DNA from: an uncultured Alphaproteobacteria bacterium
GTDB lineage: Bacteria > Pseudomonadota > Alphaproteobacteria > Puniceispirillales > Puniceispirillaceae
Direction: 5' to 3'
Length of the DNA: 5,452 nucleotides
Assembly (NCBI GenBank): GCA_913064995.1
Contig: CAJYBL010000111.1
Span: 1-5,452, forward strand
The position numbers and the translations under genes were made by a program. The first letter of the stretch is position 1. Each line of letters starts with the position of its first letter. Shown piece after piece: positions 1-5,452 of this stretch. The notes under the pieces are model-generated. The model ran no database searches. It had not been told where the DNA came from and saw only the letters and a program-made list of their open reading frames with translations.

Positions 1-1
1 T

Positions 2-2269
2 TCTTTTGGTGTCTATTTCGGTTTGGAGGCTGAATCCGTTGTTGCCACCGGCTTTAAACGCAATGGTTCAATCACGGTGGCTCTCACCGATGAGCGCATG
101 GAAGAACTGCGCCGGTCGGCAGCGATGGCGCGCGCTTTTGGCGTTGAGATTGATGAAATCACCCCTAGCGATATTGCTGGTCGCTATCCGGGGCTGACAA
201 CAGACGATGTTGTTGGCGGCGTTTGGTTGCCAAAGGACGGGCAGGCAGATCCGGTCAATATCACCCAAGCATTGGCGAAGGGGGCGCGCAATTTCGGCGC
301 GTCAATTCTGCAAGGAGTCAAGGTTACGGCAATCCAGCAGGCCAATGGCCGGGTCACCGGTGTTGAAACTGATCATGGGCCGATTGCGGCTGATTATGTG
401 GTGAATGCTGGTGGCATGTGGGGCCGTGAAATTGGCGCAATGGCAGATGTTGCGGTGCCGCTTCATGCTTGTGAGCATTTCTATATTGTGACCGAAGCCA
501 TGCCTGATCTAGTGGCCAATCTGCCCGTCTTGCGCGTTCCCGATGAATGCGCTTATTACAAAGAAGATGCTGGTAAAATTCTGCTTGGGGCATTTGAGCC
601 AAATTCAAAACCATGGGGCATGAACGGCATTCCCGAAAATTTTGAATTTGATTCACTGCCCGAAGATTTCGACCATTTCGAGCCAATTCTTGAACGTGCG
701 GTCGAACGTTTCCCGTTATTGGCATCGGCTGGCATTCAAACATTTTTCAATGGGCCAGAGAGCTTTACGCCGGATGATCGCTATATTCTTGGCGAGGCAC
801 CCGAGCTTGATAATTTTTATGTCGCTGCCGGATTTAACTCAATCGGCATTCAATCGGCTGGTGGTGCGGGTATGGTTCTTGCCGACTGGATGGATCGGGG
901 ACGGCAGCCAATTGACCTTTGGGATGTTGATATCCGGCGGATGCAGCCATTTCAGGCCAATCGAAGCTATTTGCAGACACGTGTATCAGAAACGCTTGGG
1001 CTGCTCTATGCCGATCATTTCCCCTATCGCCAATTCGCGTCGGCGCGTGGCATTCGGCGGTCTCCAATTCATAGCTATCTTGAGGCTGAAGGGGCGTGTT
1101 TTGGCGAGGTTGCCGGATGGGAACGCGCCAATTGGTTTTTGCCAGAATCCGAAAAGGAAAAGGGCAGAAAAGCCGAATATGAATATAGCTGGCGTCGGCA
1201 GAACTGGTTTGACTATAGCGCAGCTGAACATATGGCAATTCGGCAAAAGGTGGGGATGTTTGACATGTCCAGCTTTGGCAAAATCAAACTGATTGGCCGC
1301 GATGCTGAGGCTGTGCTGCAAATTATTGCGGCAAATGATGTTGCGGTTCCGATTGGAAAAATCGTCTATACGCAATTCTTGAATGATGATGGCCATATCG
1401 AAGCTGATGTGACGGTAAATCGTCTTGGCCTCGAAGAATTTTTGATTGTGACACCGGCAGCGACAATCAGACGTGACCTTCATTGGATCAATGGTCATAT
1501 TCCTGATAATGCGCATGCCATTGCCATTGATGTTACCGTGTCGGAATCGGTTTTGGTGGTCATGGGACCCGAGGCGCGATCTTTCCTCCAGCCAATGATC
1601 CCGCAAAGCCTTGCCAATGATGATTTCGCCTTTGGCACGATGCAGCAGATTGAAATTGGCCATGCTGTCGCCCGCGCGCACCGTGTTACCTATGTTGGCG
1701 AGCTTGGCTGGGAGCTGTATGTATCTGCCGATATGTCAGCGCATGTTTTTGAGGCGATTACCGAACGCCGCAATGACCACCCGATTGCCATGTGTGGCCT
1801 TCACGCGCTTGATAGTTGTCGTATTGAAAAAGGCTTTCGTCATTTTGGCCATGATATTTCGAGTGAAGACCATGTTCTTGAGGCCGGTCTTGGATTTGCC
1901 GTTAAGGAAAATAAGACGCCAAGCAAATTTGGCAGCATGATCGGTGCTGATGCGGTTGCGGCCAAACGCAATGACGGCCTGTCGCAAAGATTGATGCAGT
2001 TCCGCCTGACCGACCCTGATCCGCTGCTTTATCACAATGAAGCTATTTACCGTGATGGCGTGGTGATTGGCTATCTGACAAGCGGCAATTATGGCCATTA
2101 TCTTGGCGGTGCAATCGGGCTTGGCTATGTCAAATGCAACAGCATTGGCGAAACTGCCGAAGCACAATTAAACGCCCATTACCAGATTGATGTTGCCGGT
2201 AAATTAGTCGATGCCGAAGTGAGTTTGCGTCCCCTGTATGACCCAAAGGCCTTACAGGTTAAATTGTGA
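2..2269 (+). CDS. Dimethylglycine/sarcosine dehydrogenase-type FAD oxidoreductase fused to GcvT-like folate domain (5' partial)
   Basis: This is very likely a cytoplasmic enzyme that oxidises an N-methyl amine such as dimethylglycine or sarcosine and passes the one-carbon unit to tetrahydrofolate. The frame is open from base 2, so the true start lies upstream; the TTG at 23 is internal. Roughly 70-90 residues are missing, including the GxGxxG dinucleotide site and the region of the covalent flavin histidine known in dimethylglycine dehydrogenases. Numbering from the TTG codon, the rest of the FAD/DAO domain spans about 1-295, with NAGGMWGREIG at 128-138 and AAGFNSIGIQSAGGAG at 268-283. A central FAO_M-type domain follows at about 300-360 (YADHFPYRQ, RGIRRSP). 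The GcvT-like aminomethyltransferase domain runs from about 385 to 645, and its C-terminal barrel reaches the end. Asp462 in IEADVTV lies where GcvT proteins carry their conserved folate-site aspartate. The stop is TGA, and an MttB-family gene follows after 64 bases. Substrate choice within the family (dimethylglycine, sarcosine or another methylamine) is not resolved. Confidence 0.93.
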   Translation, partial: SFGVYFGLEAESVVATGFKRNGSITVALTDERMEELRRSAAMARAFGVEIDEITPSDIAGRYPGLTTDDVVGGVWLPKDGQADPVNITQALAKGARNFGASILQGVKVTAIQQANGRVTGVETDHGPIAADYVVNAGGMWGREIGAMADVAVPLHACEHFYIVTEAMPDLVANLPVLRVPDECAYYKEDAGKILLGAFEPNSKPWGMNGIPENFEFDSLPEDFDHFEPILERAVERFPLLASAGIQTFFNGPESFTPDDRYILGEAPELDNFYVAAGFNSIGIQSAGGAGMVLADWMDRGRQPIDLWDVDIRRMQPFQANRSYLQTRVSETLGLLYADHFPYRQFASARGIRRSPIHSYLEAEGACFGEVAGWERANWFLPESEKEKGRKAEYEYSWRRQNWFDYSAAEHMAIRQKVGMFDMSSFGKIKLIGRDAEAVLQIIAANDVAVPIGKIVYTQFLNDDGHIEADVTVNRLGLEEFLIVTPAATIRRDLHWINGHIPDNAHAIAIDVTVSESVLVVMGPEARSFLQPMIPQSLANDDFAFGTMQQIEIGHAVARAHRVTYVGELGWELYVSADMSAHVFEAITERRNDHPIAMCGLHALDSCRIEKGFRHFGHDISSEDHVLEAGLGFAVKENKTPSKFGSMIGADAVAAKRNDGLSQRLMQFRLTDPDPLLYHNEAIYRDGVVIGYLTSGNYGHYLGGAIGLGYVKCNSIGETAEAQLNAHYQIDVAGKLVDAEVSLRPLYDPKALQVKL

Positions 2270-2317
2270 GTCAGGTCGAATTCTAAGTCAGATAAAACCA
2301 TAAATATGGCCCCTGTT

Positions 2318-2324
2318 AAAGGAG
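2318..2324 (+). promoter_or_regulatory. Ribosome binding site of the MttB-family gene
   Basis: AAAGGAG is a near-perfect Shine-Dalgarno sequence. It lies 3 bases before an ATG at 2328 and 9 bases before a second in-frame ATG at 2334. Three bases is too short for normal initiation, so this site favours 2334 as the start. The 64-base gap that holds it shows no clear terminator, which fits co-transcription with the upstream dehydrogenase gene. Confidence 0.8.
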
Positions 2325-2333
2325 ATCATGCTG

Positions 2334-3881
2334 ATGAGCCAGAGTAGATTGATCGCATATTCGTTGCGGCGCAGCGGTGGTCGCGAAGCAAGACGTAACC
2401 TGCGTGCAGCGCCATTGGCTGAGGATTTGCGGCCAGTACGCGCCGGGCTTGAAGGGGGGAATTTCAAACCTCTGGATGCGGCGGCTGTTCAGGCGGTTGA
2501 TGCAACCGTCTATCAGATTTTGGAAGAAATTGGCCTCAGCCAAGCGCCAGATTCGGGCGTGAAATATATGATTGATGCTGGCGCCATTCTTGGCAATGAT
2601 AGCCGTCTTCGATTCCCGCGTGGGTTGGTCGACGACACGCTTGCCAAATGCGCCCGTAATATCACGCTTCATGGGCAAAACCCAAAACATGATCTGCTGT
2701 TATCAGGATCGCGTGTTCACTATGGCACGGCGGGTGCCGCGGTTCACGTTGTTGATATTGCCAAGAATGAATATCGCGAATCCTACCTTGCCGATATTTA
2801 TGATGCGGCAAGGATTGTCGAGCAGATGGATAATATCCATTTCTTTCAGCGTCCGATGGTTGCGCGCGATATTCCCGATCCAGCCGATCTTGATTTCAAT
2901 ACGGTCTATGCGGCGATCAAAGGAACAACAAAACATGTTGGTGTCAGCTTTACCGAAGCTGAATATATGAAACCAGTTTTTGAAATGCTGCATAGCGTTG
3001 CTTGTGGCGAGGATAAATGGCGGGCGCGTCCATTTGTGTCGAACAGCAATTGCTTTGTCGTGCCGCCACTTCGGTTTGCCACTGAATCCTGTTTGGTGAT
3101 GGAAGAGGCGGTGCATAACGGCATGCCGGTTCTGTTGTTGTCGGCAGGGCAAGCAGGGGCAACAGCACCAGCCAGCATTGCCGGTGCGGTGGCGCAAGCC
3201 TTGTCTGAAGTGATTGCCGGATTGATCTATGTCAATGCGATGAAGCCCGGGCATCCCTGCATTTGCGGAACATGGCCATTTGTTTCAGATCTGCGAACTG
3301 GCGCGATGTCGGGCGGATCGGGTGAACAGGGGCTGTTGACCTCTGCCTGCGCGCAAATGCTGCAACACTATGATTTGCCGGGTGGTGCCGCTGCTGGTAT
3401 GGCAGATGCCAAAATGCCAGATGCGCAATCTGGCTATGAAAAAGGCAGCACGCTTGTCATGGCGGGACTATCTGGGCTGAACATGGTCTATGAGGCCGCT
3501 GGCATGCACGCGTCACTGCTTGGCTTCTGTCTTGATAGTCTGATTATCGACAATGATATGTTGGGGCAATGTTTACGCTGTGTTCGTGGCATCGAGGTGA
3601 ATGAAGAAACGTTGGCCGTTCAGGTGATGAAGGATATTTGCATGGGTGGCCCTGGCCATTATCTTGGCCATGAACAGACAATCAACCTGATGCAAACCGA
3701 GTATGCCTATCCGGCAATTGCCGACCGCTCTAGCCCAAAGGAATGGGAAGAGCTTGGCAAACCAAATCTGCTAGAGGCGGCGCGGCAACGCAAAGAAGAT
3801 ATTCTGGCCAATTCACATCCAAGCCATGTTTCCGACGCCCTAGATGCAGAATTGCGTAGCCGATTCAGAATTTTGCTATAA
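2334..3881 (+). CDS. Trimethylamine methyltransferase (MttB) family protein, non-pyrrolysine type
   Basis: This is a complete 515-residue protein of the MttB superfamily (COG5598-like). Characterised members move a methyl group from a quaternary or tertiary amine to a corrinoid protein: MttB acts on trimethylamine and MtgB on glycine betaine. The start at 2334 is chosen from ribosome-site spacing; 2328 would add two residues. The N-terminus is typical of the alphaproteobacterial branch: an arginine-rich stretch (RRSGGREARRNLRAAPL, 12-28), then RPVRAGLEGG (33-42). The remainder should form the family's TIM barrel, with CICGTWPF at 309-316, MSGGSGEQG at 325-333 and GMADAKMPDAQSGYEK at 355-370. 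No in-frame TAG occurs, so it carries no pyrrolysine, unlike archaeal MttB. The stop is TAA. No signal peptide or membrane segment is apparent, so it is probably cytoplasmic. Its place behind a dimethylglycine dehydrogenase-like gene suggests a role in betaine or methylamine breakdown; the true substrate and corrinoid partner are unknown. The family call is firm, the reaction is inferred. Confidence 0.92.
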   Translation: MSQSRLIAYSLRRSGGREARRNLRAAPLAEDLRPVRAGLEGGNFKPLDAAAVQAVDATVYQILEEIGLSQAPDSGVKYMIDAGAILGNDSRLRFPRGLVDDTLAKCARNITLHGQNPKHDLLLSGSRVHYGTAGAAVHVVDIAKNEYRESYLADIYDAARIVEQMDNIHFFQRPMVARDIPDPADLDFNTVYAAIKGTTKHVGVSFTEAEYMKPVFEMLHSVACGEDKWRARPFVSNSNCFVVPPLRFATESCLVMEEAVHNGMPVLLLSAGQAGATAPASIAGAVAQALSEVIAGLIYVNAMKPGHPCICGTWPFVSDLRTGAMSGGSGEQGLLTSACAQMLQHYDLPGGAAAGMADAKMPDAQSGYEKGSTLVMAGLSGLNMVYEAAGMHASLLGFCLDSLIIDNDMLGQCLRCVRGIEVNEETLAVQVMKDICMGGPGHYLGHEQTINLMQTEYAYPAIADRSSPKEWEELGKPNLLEAARQRKEDILANSHPSHVSDALDAELRSRFRILL

Positions 3882-3896
3882 ATGGCATGGGGCTGC

Positions 3897-5452
3897 CTAG
3901 TTACGCACCGGTGTACCATAATCAAGCATTGACGATATACGTTCATATGTGCAGTCCGTTTTCGCGAGCTTTATAAACGCGTCACGCTCCCTAGCATACA
4001 TTATATTTTCAGTGGCCTCGCTGTTTTGTCCATCAGTATCTATCATTACACCAGCAATAGTCATTGCTACTACTTTATCGTGAGGCAGAAAGTTGCCGCG
4101 CTCTACACCTGTTTGCATAAAGTCAGACATTTTCTCGAAGAGACTGTTTTCAGCAAATTTTAAAATTGGTTTTTGTGGCGCCGAGTAATTGTCTTGCATC
4201 TGTCCGATTAATGTTATTGCGCGTGTAAGAAGGCGGTCACGGTTCATAACTGTTTCATCCCGATCCTCAAGAAAATATTGCAGTTTTGCCGACAGCTCCG
4301 GAGATGAGCCTGTGGCGGCATAACCTAAGTTCATCCATGTATTCCAGGCTGCATCTTCCCAAGAATGTGTTTTATTAAACCATCTTAGATATGTTTCCTT
4401 GATTCCGCCACCACTTGGAACAACGCCAACAGCAGACTCCACAAGGCCCATTACTGAATTGGTATGAACAACTAATTTATCGCAATGTGCAAGTACTTCA
4501 AACCCTCCACCTGCAGCAAGGCCAGATGGAGCTCCAATTACTGGGACAGGGGTGTATTTGAGTCTGCAAACTGCGTTTTGGAACCGTCTTAGGAATGCAT
4601 CAATGCCATTCCAATCTTCTCTTTCGATGTAATTCCGGAATGCATTGAGATCCACCCCTGCGGAAAAATGTTGGGCGTCATTGTGGATGATAATACCACT
4701 TCCATGGTCTTCAGAAGCTGCTGCAACAATCTCCATTGAGGCGTCTGTAAGGGCATTTGCCTTTGAGTGAAATTCTACAAGCCTTAGATCATTTACGCCT
4801 TCGGCAAACCCGTTGAGAACAAAAAGGCTGGCCGCTTCGTTCTCCAAAATTGGGGTCATGGTTCTGCGCTTCATTTGAAACCGTATAACGCCAGCTGGTA
4901 AGCTGAACGGCTTGTATTTTTTATCAGCGTGTCGAACTGTTAATGCGCTTCCATCAACTTGATAAAAGGGTTGGTCAAGTTGGAGAATATCGGGAACTTT
5001 CAAACCGGATTCTTCCAATAACTCTGCCATTTTACTGTGGCCAATTGCATCCATTAACTCGAAGGGCCCTCGTTGCCAATTAAATCCAAGCTTCATGGCA
5101 TCGTCGATGTCTTGAGGGGATTCAGTTACAGTGGGAATCAAACTGGCAGCGTAAGATAGGACTCGTCCGAGAACTCTGCGGCAAAATTTTGCGTGGTGTG
5201 TGTTACCTTCAAGGATCTGGACGAGTGGTTCTTTTTGTTGAGCCGATGCAGTTGCGGCTCGAACTGCCAATTCTGGCAGTTCTTGTTTCGCAACAGAGTA
5301 AGGTGGAAGGCTTTTCCCTGTGTATCCAACAAGTTGAAGTGTATGCAAAAGCCCGTCAGGGCCTGTTTTGTAGAAGCCCCCATTGCCCTTGTCCCCCGTA
5401 AAACCATTTTTGATCATTAGGGTGATGACGCTGTTTTCCTTTGCAACAGCGT
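3897..5452 (-). CDS. FadN-type 3-hydroxyacyl-CoA dehydrogenase / enoyl-CoA hydratase (5' partial)
   Basis: This is the C-terminal part of a bifunctional beta-oxidation enzyme that hydrates trans-2-enoyl-CoA and oxidises 3-hydroxyacyl-CoA. The frame stays open to the window edge, eleven codons beyond the ATG at 5415-5417, so that ATG is internal. The NAD-binding Rossmann part (an estimated 280 residues or so) lies outside. Numbering from that internal Met, the end of the first dehydrogenase segment (GGFYK, 13-17) is followed by a 3HCDH C-terminal-like domain at about 75-130, with the ESPQDIDDAM and RGPFELMDAIG motifs. A crotonase domain covers about 190-400, with HFSAGVDLNAF at 250-260. Glu307 (GGGFE) and Glu327 (GLVES) are 20 residues apart, matching the two catalytic glutamates of enoyl-CoA hydratase (144 and 164 in the rat enzyme). 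The tail TYERISSMLDYGTPVRN is typical of the family. The dehydrogenase-first order matches Bacillus FadN rather than FadB/FadJ. The stop is TAG. GC and codon use differ from the two left-hand genes. Confidence 0.92.
   Translation of the reverse strand, partial: AVAKENSVITLMIKNGFTGDKGNGGFYKTGPDGLLHTLQLVGYTGKSLPPYSVAKQELPELAVRAATASAQQKEPLVQILEGNTHHAKFCRRVLGRVLSYAASLIPTVTESPQDIDDAMKLGFNWQRGPFELMDAIGHSKMAELLEESGLKVPDILQLDQPFYQVDGSALTVRHADKKYKPFSLPAGVIRFQMKRRTMTPILENEAASLFVLNGFAEGVNDLRLVEFHSKANALTDASMEIVAAASEDHGSGIIIHNDAQHFSAGVDLNAFRNYIEREDWNGIDAFLRRFQNAVCRLKYTPVPVIGAPSGLAAGGGFEVLAHCDKLVVHTNSVMGLVESAVGVVPSGGGIKETYLRWFNKTHSWEDAAWNTWMNLGYAATGSSPELSAKLQYFLEDRDETVMNRDRLLTRAITLIGQMQDNYSAPQKPILKFAENSLFEKMSDFMQTGVERGNFLPHDKVVAMTIAGVMIDTDGQNSEATENIMYARERDAFIKLAKTDCTYERISSMLDYGTPVRN

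Noticed and set aside
23..25. TTG codon as start of the dehydrogenase gene
   Set aside because: The frame is open upstream to base 2, there is no ribosome site suited to it, and the protein would lack the N-terminal FAD-binding motif that the family requires. The gene is simply cut by the window edge.
986..1681. Long open frame of 231 codons on the minus strand inside the dehydrogenase gene
   Set aside because: It lies wholly opposite a clearly conserved coding region, its translation resembles no known family, and no independent signal supports it. The same applies to the other overlapping frames, for example 642-1292 on the plus strand and 2703-3254 on the minus strand.
2298..2309. Short inverted repeat CCATA-AA-TATGG between the dehydrogenase and MttB genes
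   Set aside because: The 5-base arms with a 2-base spacer cannot form a stable hairpin and are easily found by chance in AT-rich DNA. There is no second copy nearby to suggest an operator.
3906..3913. Perfect palindrome CACCGGTG at the end of the FadN-type gene
   Set aside because: It falls inside the last codons of the gene, has no T-tract after it, and an 8-base palindrome is expected by chance at this scale.
5415..5417. ATG as start of the FadN-type gene
   Set aside because: The frame continues to the window edge, and the residues just before this Met continue the family's dehydrogenase segment. Starting here would remove the whole NAD-binding domain.
5138..5420. Small open frames on both strands (5138-5407 minus, 5189-5401 and 5193-5420 plus) as possible small genes
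   Set aside because: All overlap the well-supported FadN-type coding region, lack convincing ribosome sites and show no recognisable protein features.

Overview
The window looks like chromosomal DNA from an alphaproteobacterium. The two left-hand proteins closely resemble families that are common in Rhodobacterales, Rhodospirillales and marine SAR116-type bacteria. The moderate GC content fits a marine, SAR116-like host, but this is only an impression from protein style and composition and cannot be proved here. Coding density is very high: about 98% of the window lies in three genes, two of them cut by the window edges. I saw no RNA gene, insertion sequence, CRISPR array or long repeat.

Left part (bases 2-3881, + strand): two genes in probable operon order. 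The first (5' end outside the window) is a dimethylglycine/sarcosine dehydrogenase-type protein: an FAD amine oxidase fused to a GcvT-like tetrahydrofolate-binding domain. After 64 bases comes a complete trimethylamine methyltransferase (MttB) family protein of the type without pyrrolysine, with a strong ribosome binding site. Together they suggest stepwise demethylation of a methylated amine (a betaine or similar osmolyte). The MttB-type enzyme would remove a methyl group from a quaternary or tertiary amine. The flavin/folate enzyme would then oxidise the resulting N-methyl amine and hand the carbon to tetrahydrofolate. The substrate is not visible from sequence.

Right part (bases 3897-5452, - strand): the C-terminal two thirds of a FadN-type fatty-acid oxidation protein, in which a 3-hydroxyacyl-CoA dehydrogenase is followed by an enoyl-CoA hydratase domain. 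It converges on the MttB gene with only 15 bases between the two stop codons. Its GC content is clearly lower than that of the left pair (about 45% against 50-54% in hand-counted samples) and its codon choice differs, so the junction near base 3890 may be a boundary between DNA of different histories.

The window is mostly ordinary metabolism. The most notable points are the dehydrogenase/MttB pairing without a visible corrinoid protein and the compositional break between the convergent genes.
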